From Veillonella caviae (GTDB lineage Bacteria > Bacillota > Negativicutes > Veillonellales > Veillonellaceae), in contig NZ_RQUY01000001.1 in NCBI RefSeq assembly GCF_003992125.1, positions 137,327 to 201,326 on the forward strand: a stretch of 64,000 bases of DNA, in the 5' to 3' direction. The position numbers and the translations under genes were made by a program. Below the pieces are notes generated by a model. It had not been told where the DNA came from and did not search any database. It worked only from the letters and a program-made list of their open reading frames with translations. This document shows, piece after piece, positions 12,011 to 20,153 of this stretch; positions within the stretch are counted from its first letter, which is position 1, and every line of letters begins with the position of its first letter.

Positions 12011-12487
12011 ATGCATATACATATCAGTTACGATGAAGGCATAAAACAAGATACAGCTATTGAATCAATCATTCAAAAGGTATGTGACGAAGTGAGTCGT
12101 GTTTATGGCCTCGATGATGATGAATTGAGTATCTTGTTGTGTAACAATGAAAAAATCCATGAACTTAATAAAGAGTATCGTGGCATTGATAGACCTACTG
12201 ATGTTTTATCCTTTGCTCTCAACGAAGGGGAAGACTATGATGGTAGTGAAGCGGAAAATCACCTCTTGGGAGATATGATTATTTCCCTTGAGAAAACGAA
12301 GGAACAAGCCATTGAATATGGACATAGTTTTGAACGGGAATTGGCGTATTTAACGACTCATAGCTGTTTACATATCTTAGGTTATGACCATATGACAGAT
12401 GAAGATAAAAAAGAAATGCGCATGGAAGAAGAATTTGTGCTTTCCAATTTAGGTTATGTACGAGAGGATCAACCGTATAATGAATAA
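12011..12487 (+). CDS. ybeY: endoribonuclease / 16S rRNA maturation factor YbeY
   Basis: Zinc-dependent endoribonuclease needed for 16S rRNA 3'-end maturation and ribosome quality control. The metal-binding signature H-x3-H-x5-H is present as HSCLHILGYDH near the C-terminus, and DRPTDVLSFAL matches the family core. The 158-residue length is typical. The start at 12011 lies 1 bp after the phoH stop; upstream in-frame codons fall inside phoH. No strong ribosome site precedes it other than AAAGAAGTG inside phoH, so translation is probably coupled to phoH. Confidence 0.93.
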   Translation: MHIHISYDEGIKQDTAIESIIQKVCDEVSRVYGLDDDELSILLCNNEKIHELNKEYRGIDRPTDVLSFALNEGEDYDGSEAENHLLGDMIISLEKTKEQAIEYGHSFERELAYLTTHSCLHILGYDHMTDEDKKEMRMEEEFVLSNLGYVREDQPYNE

Positions 12488-13373
12488 TAATGAACATTTT
12501 AAATCTGGTTTTGTCGCTGTTGTAGGACGTCCTAATGTAGGAAAATCTACTATGATTAATGCTCTTATTGGCGATAAAATCGCTATTGTTTCCGATAAGG
12601 CACAAACCACACGTAACCGTATTATTTGTGTTTATACAGACGAAGAGAAACAAATTGTATTTATGGATACACCAGGTGTACATAAACCAAAACACAAACT
12701 TGGGGAGTTTATGGTAGATGCAGCTATTGCATCTTTAAAAGAAACAGAAGCTGTTTTATTTGTCGTAGCAGGCAATGAGAAACGTGGGCCTGGTGATGAT
12801 TTTATTATCGAACAATTACGCAAAGTAAAGGTACCGGTATTTTTAGTTGTTAACAAAATCGATACCTTGAAGAAAGATGAGCTCATTGCAGCTATTGCTT
12901 CTTATGGAGATTTTGACTTTGCTGGTGTCATTCCTATTTCTGCAAAGGATAAAGAAAATCTTCCTGAATTGTTAAAAGTACTAGGCGAATACTTGCCAGA
13001 AGGCCCTCAGTATTTCCCAGAAGATATGATTACAGACCAACCGGAGCGCCTTATCATTTCCGATATTGTACGAGAAAAGATTCTTTTAGCTACACGTGAT
13101 GAAATTCCTCATGCCATCGCTGTAGATGTGGACGAAATGAAAACACGTCCCGATGGTACCACTTATATACGTGCTACTATTTATTGTGAGCGAGATTCTC
13201 AAAAAGGAATTATTATAGGCAATAAAGGGGCTTTGTTACGTAAAATTGGCGCTGAAGCACGTGTGGATATTGAACGCTTATTAGCTACAAAGGTATATCT
13301 AGATTTATGGGTAAAAGTGAAAAAGGATTGGCGCAATAAATCAGGTATGTTATCCGAATTAGGGTATAAGTAA
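12480..13373 (+). CDS. era: GTPase Era
   Basis: Essential GTPase that binds the 3' end of 16S rRNA in 30S assembly. The 297-residue product has G1 (GRPNVGKST), G3 (DTPGVHKP), G4 (NKID) and a C-terminal KH domain (GIIIGNKGALLRKIG, then LDLWVKVKKDWRN). The ATG at 12480 overlaps the ybeY stop by 8 bp and follows an AGAGGA site. An in-frame upstream start inside ybeY would add eight residues with no family support. The ybeY-era pairing is widespread and joins two 16S rRNA maturation factors. Confidence 0.95.
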   Translation: MNNNEHFKSGFVAVVGRPNVGKSTMINALIGDKIAIVSDKAQTTRNRIICVYTDEEKQIVFMDTPGVHKPKHKLGEFMVDAAIASLKETEAVLFVVAGNEKRGPGDDFIIEQLRKVKVPVFLVVNKIDTLKKDELIAAIASYGDFDFAGVIPISAKDKENLPELLKVLGEYLPEGPQYFPEDMITDQPERLIISDIVREKILLATRDEIPHAIAVDVDEMKTRPDGTTYIRATIYCERDSQKGIIIGNKGALLRKIGAEARVDIERLLATKVYLDLWVKVKKDWRNKSGMLSELGYK

Positions 13374-13494
13374 TAATGTTTATTTTAAACGAAATATTTA
13401 TATATTCTCATATGTGAGATTCTATTTTATGTATTTAAATGTAAGAATATCATAAGTATATGCTAATTAGTTTTGGCAGAAAGGTTTTAATTGA

Positions 13495-14829
13495 ATGGAT
13501 AATATAGATGGACTGTTACCCATAGGGTTTGGCATCGTATGTATACTTTTAATCAATTTTTTTGTGGTAGCTAAATTCTCTTTTGCTCGGTTGCGTAAGG
13601 AGCATGTAGAGGATATGGAAATTTTAGAGGAGAAAGATCGTAAATTCCTGTTACAACTCTATCAAAATCCTGAGTATTTCCTCAATACAACACAATTTTT
13701 AATCCTTTTTTTTATACTCGCTTTAGCAGGCACAGGTACCTATGTATTTGACACTATTATCGACGATATTATGATAGTTTTTAATATTCATGGTACCTGG
13801 GTTCATCATGTTTTAGATGTTGTATTATTGTTATTTATCAGCTTAATCGTTCTCATCTTTGGTGAAATTGTACCAAAAGCGTTAGGCCTATCATTTCCAA
13901 CGAAATATGTGAATACTTATAGTCGAATTGTAGTTGGTGCAGGTCGCTTGGTGTATCCTTTTATCTGGATAGGTAGTAAAATTTCAAATCGTATTTTAAA
14001 ATTTTACAAAACAAAATACTTAACTGAACTTGATTTAGTATATACGGAAGACGAAATTCGTATGATGATTTCTCGCAGTCACGAAGAAGGTCAATTAGAT
14101 CAAGTAGAATCAGAGCTGATTGATAATGTATTCAATTTTGTAGAGCGAATGGCTAAGGAAGTTATGGTACCGCGCCAAGATGTAAATTGTATCTTTGTTG
14201 AAGATGGCTATGATGAAGCGATGAAGGTAATCCGTTCTACAGCACATACACGATATCCATTATGTGTAGAAGATAAGGACCATATTATCGGTTTAGTACA
14301 TATTAAAGATTTAATGGAACGACCAAATCAAGCAAAGAAAGATTTGCGCAATGTGAAACGAGATATTCTTACTGTGCCAGAGGTGATGAAACTATCTACT
14401 TTGTTACAATATATGAGAACACGCCGCATCTATCAAGCAGTTGTAGTAGATGAGTACGGTGGTATGGTGGGTCTTGTTGGTTTAGAAGACATCATCGAAG
14501 AATTAGTAGGCGATATTCAAGACGAACATGAATCCCATTTGCCAGCTACTATGACTTATGCAGATGGTTCTTTTGAATTTGATGGTAAAGTCCTTGTTGA
14601 TGAAGTGGCTGAAATTATGGATATTGATATTGAGGACTCTGATTCAGATACCATTGGTGGATATGTGTTTGGTTTGTTAGAACGAACGCCTATTGTAGGT
14701 GATACAGTAGAGGCTTATGGTTATTCATTTGAAGTTATTCAAATGCAAGGCTATCGGATTTCCCGTGTTCGAGTTGTACCAGTACCTGTAGAAGAGGCTG
14801 TAGACGAGGATGATCAACAAGAATCTTAA
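13495..14829 (+). CDS. CNNM/CorC-type membrane protein with CBS domains (HlyC/CorC family)
   Basis: A 444-residue integral membrane protein with DUF21 at residues 1-190 (at least three hydrophobic segments), a CBS pair at about 205-330 (MVPRQDVNCIFVED, RRIYQAVVVDEYGGMVGLVGLEDIIEELVG) and a C-terminal transporter-associated domain at about 350-430. Relatives (CorC, YfjD, CNNM) act in Mg2+ or Co2+ export and are often labelled hemolysins; that label is historical. It lies after era with a 120-bp gap, and recO overlaps its end by 20 bp, so the two are co-transcribed. Confidence 0.88.
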   Translation: MDNIDGLLPIGFGIVCILLINFFVVAKFSFARLRKEHVEDMEILEEKDRKFLLQLYQNPEYFLNTTQFLILFFILALAGTGTYVFDTIIDDIMIVFNIHGTWVHHVLDVVLLLFISLIVLIFGEIVPKALGLSFPTKYVNTYSRIVVGAGRLVYPFIWIGSKISNRILKFYKTKYLTELDLVYTEDEIRMMISRSHEEGQLDQVESELIDNVFNFVERMAKEVMVPRQDVNCIFVEDGYDEAMKVIRSTAHTRYPLCVEDKDHIIGLVHIKDLMERPNQAKKDLRNVKRDILTVPEVMKLSTLLQYMRTRRIYQAVVVDEYGGMVGLVGLEDIIEELVGDIQDEHESHLPATMTYADGSFEFDGKVLVDEVAEIMDIDIEDSDSDTIGGYVFGLLERTPIVGDTVEAYGYSFEVIQMQGYRISRVRVVPVPVEEAVDEDDQQES

Positions 14830-15517
14830 TGGTGGTTTCAATACATCAGCCATCGTAATTAGTCGAAAAAAACATAAGCTTTACTCAGTATTTACCTTTA
14901 TTACACCAAATTTAGGTATCATACGTGCTTCACTGCCCCACAAAAGATTACAAACATTGCGTAATAGTTCTTTTTTACGCCCTTTCAGTGGTATGTACAT
15001 CACCGTTGTGCCTGATGGGGAGTATGTGAAAGTTACACAAATTGATGGGTCATATGTAGTAGAAACACTGGACAGCAATCTTGAAAATATTGCTTATACA
15101 GCGGTAGCTAGTGAGTTGATACAAGAGTTATTTGCTTTATATGATGTGGATCGAAGTGTATTTGATGTTGTAGCTAATTATTCTAAACAAATACGTAATC
15201 GAAATGTGAGATTAGCAACTATAATTTTAGGGTGGCAACTCCTAGCAAAATCTGGTGTGGTACCCCAGGGACATCTATTGTCATCCCTAGAAGAGAGTAG
15301 TCCATTTTGGCAAGAGTTATTCTTTGCAACTCATCGTTATCCAACGAAGGAGATGATGTCATCATTGGTACATGTTCTTAATTACGCTTGGAAATCAGAA
15401 GAGCACTTAGTAATTACAAAATCTACATGGTCTGAGCTAGAACAGTCTTTACTAGTTTTTGCTACAAGAGAAGTTGGAAAAGAGTTACAAAGTGTAAAAT
15501 TCTTATTGACTTTATAG
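14810..15517 (+). CDS. recO: DNA repair protein RecO
   Basis: Recombination mediator that helps load RecA with RecR on SSB-coated DNA. The 235-residue product has the N-terminal OB fold (TSAIVISRKKHKLYSVFTF, GIIRASLPHKR) followed by a helical domain. It has no cysteine at all, so the C-terminal four-Cys zinc site found in many RecO proteins is missing; the E. coli protein also lacks it. The start at 14810 is inside the preceding gene's end, which fits the common era-...-recO neighbourhood. Overall similarity to RecO is moderate. Confidence 0.78.
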   Translation: MINKNLNGGFNTSAIVISRKKHKLYSVFTFITPNLGIIRASLPHKRLQTLRNSSFLRPFSGMYITVVPDGEYVKVTQIDGSYVVETLDSNLENIAYTAVASELIQELFALYDVDRSVFDVVANYSKQIRNRNVRLATIILGWQLLAKSGVVPQGHLLSSLEESSPFWQELFFATHRYPTKEMMSSLVHVLNYAWKSEEHLVITKSTWSELEQSLLVFATREVGKELQSVKFLLTL

Positions 15518-15534
15518 CAAAGAATAATTATACT
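15506..15534 (+). promoter_or_regulatory. promoter of the guanine riboswitch operon
   Basis: TTGACT (15506-15511) and TATACT (15529-15534) are 17 bp apart, a near-consensus sigma-A promoter overlapping the end of recO. Transcription should begin near 15541, about 65 nt before the riboswitch aptamer. Confidence 0.75.
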
Positions 15535-15606
15535 TAAACTAAATAATAACTTGAACTCATTTTTGGTATTACAAAAAAGTAAGTCTAATTTCATAGTTTT
15601 ACCTCA

Positions 15607-15702
15607 TCTTGTATACCCTTGGCGAAATGGGTCAAGGCTTTCTAGCGCGAACCGTAATTCACGACTACAAGAGCAATTTAGCTTGCTCCTGTAGTCGTTT
15701 TT
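15607..15702 (+). promoter_or_regulatory. purine (guanine-class) riboswitch with overlapping intrinsic terminator
   Basis: The aptamer has the purine-riboswitch layout: P1 (15607-15613 with 15666-15672), P2 (15617-15621 with 15633-15637), loop L2 containing AAATGG, the J2/3 core TTTCTA (15639-15644), P3 (15646-15651 with 15658-15663, one mismatch) and loop L3 CCGTAA. The base equivalent to xpt C74 is C15665, which specifies guanine or hypoxanthine rather than adenine. The terminator is a 15-bp stem with one mismatch (15662-15676 with 15683-15697) plus a T5 tract. It uses the P1 3' strand, so ligand binding should block termination. The genes downstream are a purine permease and guanine deaminase, which fits the ligand. 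Confidence 0.85.
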
Positions 15703-15740
15703 ATTTTGTCTTTACCATTAATAAAGGAGGGATAGATTTT

Positions 15741-15857
15741 GTGTCAATAGGAAGACACGACAGCAGCTCTATATGTACCATCAAATTATGTATTCATATA
15801 GGAGATGTTTTAGTTACTTACAACGTGAATACAAGGGATGGTGCAGTAACAATTTAA
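15741..15857 (+). CDS. possible 38-residue ORF after the riboswitch
   Basis: A short reading frame with a GTG start lies between the riboswitch terminator and the permease. It has a very good ribosome site, AAAGGAGGG at 15723-15731, 9 bp before the start. The predicted peptide (MSIGRHDSSS... ending DGAVTI) has no family I recognise, with three Cys and no clear membrane segment. It could be a small protein, a leader peptide, or a chance frame behind a chance ribosome site. The same frame open further upstream runs through the riboswitch and is not coding. Confidence 0.35.
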   Translation: MSIGRHDSSSICTIKLCIHIGDVLVTYNVNTRDGAVTI

Positions 15858-15910
15858 TAGGCAAGTGATTCTTATATCCAGTTTGGGTTTAACCATGAGG
15901 AGGGAGTACA

Positions 15911-17254
15911 ATGCATACTATAAAAACTGGAAAAGGCTCTACTACGAAAGGTTTCTTGGATCGGTTCTTTAACTTATCTAACAATGGCACCAATGTACGG
16001 ACGGAATTTTTTGCTGGTGTCACCATGTTTATTGCTTCTGTTTATATTTTAGCGGTTATCCCCAATTTATTAGTTGCTTCAGGCATGCCTCGTGAAAGTA
16101 CGGTAGCCGCTGTTATATTAACCACCGCATTTGCTACAATGCTCATTGGGTTTGTGGCGAATATTCCTGTTGTTATTGCCCCAGGACTTGGTTTAAGTGC
16201 TTTTTTCTCCTATACTATTTGTGGTTCGATGGGACTTTCTTGGCAAACTGCTTTAGGGGCGGTATTTATTTCGGGTGCCGTTTTTGTAATTTTGACAGTA
16301 ACACGTATATTGAATCGCATCATAGATAGTATTCCACAAGTATTGAAAACATCTATAGGTGTTGGCATAGGCTTATTTATTGCTTTCATTGGTTTTAAAA
16401 ACGCTCATATTATTGTAGCTGATAAAGCAACCTTTGTAGGTCTAGGTAATATGCAAGATCCCGCTGTATTACTGACCTTATTTGGCCTAATTATTACAAG
16501 CGTTCTTTTGGCTAAACAAGTCAAGGGTGGATTATTAATTGGTATGGTTATTACTACGGTGCTTGCTATGGCATTAGGGATTACAAAAGTACCGCAGTCT
16601 TTGTCCGATATTTTTAACTTAGTACCTCCAATACCAGTAGATACATTTGGTCAATTTGATATTAAAAGCGCATTTGCGTACGGAATTGTGTCTATTATTT
16701 TTTCTATTACCATTGTTGATATGTTTGATAATATTGGTACCCTTATTGGGGTTACTAGAAAAGCTAACTTAGTAGGGCCTGATGGCAAATTTAAAGGTCT
16801 TAACAAGGCATTACTCTGTACGTCTATTGCGGCTGCTGGTGGTGCTATTATTGGTACATCTACAGTGACTTCCTATATTGAAAGTGCTGCTGGTGTAGCT
16901 GATGGTGGGCGCACTGGTTTAACGGCAGTAGTAACGGGTTTACTATATGTAGTATCTTTATTTTTTGCCCCTTTATTTTTGTTAGTTCCGGCACAAGCCA
17001 CAGCACCAGTACTCATTATTGTAGGTGTATTTATGATAAGTGAAGTAATTCATATAGATTTTAGTGATTTTACTGAGGCTTTGCCTGCATTTTTAACAAT
17101 TTTATTGATGCCATTAACATTTAGTATCGCTCAAGGTATATCCTTTGGTTTTGTATCCTATACTTTAATTAAAATGGCTACCGGTCGTTTTAAAGACATT
17201 CATCCTATTATGTATGCATTAACAATCGCTTTTATCATTCACTTTGCTATGTAA
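15911..17254 (+). CDS. pbuG: NCS2/AzgA-family guanine-hypoxanthine permease
   Basis: A 447-residue integral membrane purine permease of the AzgA branch of NCS2. The N-terminal FNLSNNGTNVRTEFFAG segment leads into about 12-14 hydrophobic segments. The AzgA-like substrate region appears as APGLGLSAFFSYTICG and the second repeat as IIGTSTVTSYIESAAGVADGGRTG. Relatives take up guanine and hypoxanthine by proton symport. The start follows GAGGAGGG. It sits behind the guanine-class riboswitch and 12 bp before guanine deaminase, so the imported substrate is probably guanine. The symbol is by homology to Bacillus. Confidence 0.85.
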   Translation: MHTIKTGKGSTTKGFLDRFFNLSNNGTNVRTEFFAGVTMFIASVYILAVIPNLLVASGMPRESTVAAVILTTAFATMLIGFVANIPVVIAPGLGLSAFFSYTICGSMGLSWQTALGAVFISGAVFVILTVTRILNRIIDSIPQVLKTSIGVGIGLFIAFIGFKNAHIIVADKATFVGLGNMQDPAVLLTLFGLIITSVLLAKQVKGGLLIGMVITTVLAMALGITKVPQSLSDIFNLVPPIPVDTFGQFDIKSAFAYGIVSIIFSITIVDMFDNIGTLIGVTRKANLVGPDGKFKGLNKALLCTSIAAAGGAIIGTSTVTSYIESAAGVADGGRTGLTAVVTGLLYVVSLFFAPLFLLVPAQATAPVLIIVGVFMISEVIHIDFSDFTEALPAFLTILLMPLTFSIAQGISFGFVSYTLIKMATGRFKDIHPIMYALTIAFIIHFAM

Positions 17255-17266
17255 AGAGGTGATAGT

Positions 17267-18541
17267 ATGAACGGGAATATACAAATTGTAAAAGGGCATA
17301 TTTTGTTTACTAAAAGTCCTGAAGCTTTCACCATTATTGAAAATGGATATATCGTTGTTGAAGGACCGTGCATTCAATACGTTGGTGAATCGTTGCCCAT
17401 AGAATATGAGGATTATCATATTACGGATTATGGGGATACATTAATTATTCCTGGATTTGTAGATACTCATGTACATGGACCGCAATATTGCAATCGTGGC
17501 CTTGGCATGGATATGGAATTATTGCCCTGGCTCAATACATATACTTTTCCAGAAGAAGAAAAATTTAAAGATACTGCTTATGCTAACATGGTATATACGT
17601 CATTTGTTAATGATTTGGTCAGAAATGGTACTACTCGGGCTGTAATATATGGTACTGTGCATTTACAAGGTACTGTTGAGCTTATGAAGGCTGTAGCAGA
17701 TGCGAAGATATGCGCCTATGTGGGTAAAGTTAATATGGATCAAAATTCACCAGAGTATTTACTGGAAGATAGCAATCAATCCATTGTAGATACAATGCAA
17801 GCCATTTTAGTAGCTGAGCAATTTGAACCTTATGTGAGACCTATTATAACACCTCGATTTGCGCCTACTTGTTCTGGGCCATTGATGAGAGAATTAGGTA
17901 GATTAGCAAAGAAATATAATCTACCAGTACAATCACATTTATCAGAAAATCGAGGAGAAATTGATTGGGTGGCCGCACTCTTTCCAAAATCAAAAGATTA
18001 TACATCTGTTTATGTAGATTATCATCTTATAGGTACTCAGCCTTGTATAATGGCTCATTGTATACATCTTAGTGATGATGAAATTGATATATTAGCACAG
18101 ACCAATACATTAGTAGCTCATTGTCCGTATTCGAATAATAATTTATCTAGTGGCATCGCTCCTATACGCAAATTATTAGAGCGAGGGGTACCGATTTCTC
18201 TAGGATCTGATATTTCTGGTGGGCACTTAACATCAATGGCACGTGTTCTAACAGAGGCCATAGGCTTATCTAAAATGAAATGGGCTGAAGTAGACAAAGA
18301 CTATAAACCTCTTACATTAAGTGAAGGATTTTACGGAGCTACTCGTGGAGGCGGTCAATTTTTTGGTAATGTAGGATCCTTTGAAATAGGGTATGAATTT
18401 GATGCTCTCGTTATCGATGATTCTAGTTTATTTGATATGAATGTACGCAGTCCTTTAGAAAGATTAGAACGATGGCTCTATATCGGAGATGACCGCCAAA
18501 TTGCTAATCGTTATTGCAGAGGTCAGCAGTTATCTATATAG
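17267..18541 (+). CDS. guaD: guanine deaminase
   Basis: Zinc amidohydrolase that converts guanine to xanthine and ammonia. The 424-residue product has the metal motif HxH at His68 and His70 (DTHVHGPQY), the guanine-deaminase block NRGLGMDMELLPWLNTYTFP, then SHLSEN, AHCIHLSD and the LGSDISGG aspartate. The TYTFPEEEKF stretch separates it from chlorohydrolases and the MtaD enzyme encoded later in this window. The start follows AGAGGTG, 12 bp after the permease. Together the pair imports guanine and commits it to xanthine and ammonia. Confidence 0.9.
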   Translation: MNGNIQIVKGHILFTKSPEAFTIIENGYIVVEGPCIQYVGESLPIEYEDYHITDYGDTLIIPGFVDTHVHGPQYCNRGLGMDMELLPWLNTYTFPEEEKFKDTAYANMVYTSFVNDLVRNGTTRAVIYGTVHLQGTVELMKAVADAKICAYVGKVNMDQNSPEYLLEDSNQSIVDTMQAILVAEQFEPYVRPIITPRFAPTCSGPLMRELGRLAKKYNLPVQSHLSENRGEIDWVAALFPKSKDYTSVYVDYHLIGTQPCIMAHCIHLSDDEIDILAQTNTLVAHCPYSNNNLSSGIAPIRKLLERGVPISLGSDISGGHLTSMARVLTEAIGLSKMKWAEVDKDYKPLTLSEGFYGATRGGGQFFGNVGSFEIGYEFDALVIDDSSLFDMNVRSPLERLERWLYIGDDRQIANRYCRGQQLSI

Positions 18542-18701
18542 AATTTTGAAATTTTCTATGTCAGTGTAACTACATAGTATCAATGTATCAATGCATAAAT
18601 GTATAGTGGATGTATAATTTATAGATATGAATATTTTGTATAGCTATGAATGAAATTACTTATACTATTACAATACAGAATGGACAAATGTATTCCTCTA
18701 A

Positions 18702-18731
18702 TTGACACTGCATATAAACTTTATTTATAAT
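18702..18731 (+). promoter_or_regulatory. near-consensus promoter of the DUF3100 operon
   Basis: TTGACA (18702-18707) and TATAAT (18726-18731) are 18 bp apart, both boxes perfect. It lies 40 bp before the DUF3100 start. The 230-bp gap upstream also holds a 6-bp hairpin (CTATGT/ACATAG near 18556-18577) without a U-tract and nothing else I recognise. Confidence 0.8.
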
Positions 18732-18770
18732 ATAACAATCTTATATTATATTTATTTCAAGGAGGAACGT

Positions 18771-19574
18771 ATGAGTTTGTTGGGTAATATCAAAATTCAT
18801 GCACTTACATTACTATTGACAGTAGTGGCTGAGTATATTGGTATCCAAAAATTTGGTGCCGTCGTTATGTTACCTTTATTGTATGCATTGATTCTTGGGC
18901 TTATCATTTCCATTCCCAAATTTAAGATTTTAACAGTGGAACAAATGGAAAAATCTGCTGATTATATTGGTATTGCCGTAATGTTATTAATGGTTAAAGT
19001 AGGCCTTGGCATTGGCCCTAACCTCGGCATTTTAACAAGTGCTGGGTGGGCGTTGATTCTTCAGGAATTGGGACATTTCTTTGGTACTATCATTTTCGGT
19101 TTACCTGTAGCATTGCTTTTAGGTATGCGACGTGAAGCAGTAGGAGCTTGCTATTCTGTAGATAGAGAACCTAATGTAGCTATTATCATTGATAAATTCG
19201 GTTTTAGTTCTCCAGAAGGACGTGGCGTTATGGGCATGTACATTTGTGGTGTGCTCATCGGTGCTATGTGGGTATCTGTATTAGCAGGTATATTGGCACA
19301 ACTTGGTTGGTTCCATCCACTAGCTTTAGCTATGGGAGCTGGCGTTGGTTCTGCTAGTATGATGGCGGCTGCTACAGCACCTATCATTGCAGTATATCCT
19401 GAATTTGAACAACAAATTACAGCTTTAGCAGGCGCTGCTAATTTATTAACAACCGTTTTAGGCGTGTATTTTGGTTTATTTGTATCATTGCCTATCATGG
19501 AAAAAACATATAATTTCTTTACTGGTAGAACCCGTGAGCAAGATTTAGCAGAGGAGGCGGCTAATCATGAATAA
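18771..19574 (+). CDS. DUF3100 membrane protein
   Basis: A 267-residue integral membrane protein matching the uncharacterised DUF3100 family. It has about eight hydrophobic segments and a glycine/serine/alanine-rich motif in the second half (MGAGVGSASMMAAATAPI) that recalls the re-entrant motifs of LysO and LrgB-type exporters; the resemblance is only suggestive. The ATG at 18771 follows CAAGGAGGAACGT; the longer frame would start inside the promoter. It overlaps the next gene by 8 bp. With the amidohydrolase downstream it may be a transporter subunit, which is an inference from context. Confidence 0.8.
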   Translation: MSLLGNIKIHALTLLLTVVAEYIGIQKFGAVVMLPLLYALILGLIISIPKFKILTVEQMEKSADYIGIAVMLLMVKVGLGIGPNLGILTSAGWALILQELGHFFGTIIFGLPVALLLGMRREAVGACYSVDREPNVAIIIDKFGFSSPEGRGVMGMYICGVLIGAMWVSVLAGILAQLGWFHPLALAMGAGVGSASMMAAATAPIIAVYPEFEQQITALAGAANLLTTVLGVYFGLFVSLPIMEKTYNFFTGRTREQDLAEEAANHE

Positions 19575-20028
19575 AAGTGAAAAAATTATACAATTTATCA
19601 TCGTTATTTGCATTGCTGCTATCATCACTGGCGTGGGTAATATTATGGATGGTAAACATCTATTAGGACCGAGTATGATGGGAGTATTTGTATTAGCTAC
19701 TCTTGCTACTTTAGGAGCGTTAATTTCTTATTTACCAGTAGCAGATAAATTGCCTATGGTATTCTGGGTATCTTTAGTAGGTGTTATTGCATCTTTACCT
19801 GCTATGCCTGGTCAAGAATGGATCATTAAACAAACTAGCCAAGTTACATTCTTGGCTACTACTACACCCGTACTTGCTTATGCAGGTTTATCCTTAGGTA
19901 AAGATTTAGGTGCGTTTCGTCGTTTATCCTGGCGTATCGTCCCTGTAGCATTAGCTGTTACAGCAGGCACATTTATTTGTGCTGCTGCAGTAGCTCAATT
20001 CATGCTACATTTAGAAGGTGTTATTTAA
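19567..20028 (+). CDS. small polytopic membrane protein coupled to DUF3100
   Basis: A 153-residue protein with about five hydrophobic segments and almost no extramembrane loops. I do not recognise a named family. It overlaps the DUF3100 stop by 8 bp and has AGGAGG 9-10 bp before its ATG, so the two are probably made in a fixed ratio and may form one complex. Repeated small-residue segments (VLATLATLGALISYL, ATTTPVLAYAGLSLGKDLG) resemble the core of small transporter half-units. The function is unknown. Confidence 0.72.
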   Translation: MNKSEKIIQFIIVICIAAIITGVGNIMDGKHLLGPSMMGVFVLATLATLGALISYLPVADKLPMVFWVSLVGVIASLPAMPGQEWIIKQTSQVTFLATTTPVLAYAGLSLGKDLGAFRRLSWRIVPVALAVTAGTFICAAAVAQFMLHLEGVI

Positions 20029-20111
20029 TCGTTTACTAATAATGTTTACAACACGCATATTAATATGTGTTAATCTTATTATAAAAGATGTAATATCGTT
20101 TATTTACATAT

Positions 20112-20141
20112 AAAATCGACCGTTTTGAACGGTCGATTTTT
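20112..20141 (+). terminator. 13-bp intrinsic terminator before the M20 gene
   Basis: A perfect 13-bp stem (20112-20124 with 20128-20140), loop TTG, with five T residues at its 3' end. It lies only 13 bp before the M20 amidohydrolase start, so it either ends the DUF3100 transcript completely or partly attenuates read-through into the next gene. I see no other promoter of similar strength between the stop at 20028 and the M20 start. Confidence 0.8.
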
Positions 20142-20153
20142 ATAGGAGATTAT

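Noticed and set aside
12279-12695. 138-codon minus-strand frame over ybeY and era
   Set aside because: It is antisense to two well-conserved genes; composition is low-complexity and not protein-like.
15609-15857. 82-codon frame running through the riboswitch
   Set aside because: Its first half is the purine aptamer and terminator; only the part from GTG 15741, which has its own ribosome site, is kept as a possible gene.
18702-18770. Longer N-terminus for the DUF3100 protein
   Set aside because: The TTG at 18702 is the -35 box of a consensus promoter; the ATG at 18771 has a strong ribosome site.
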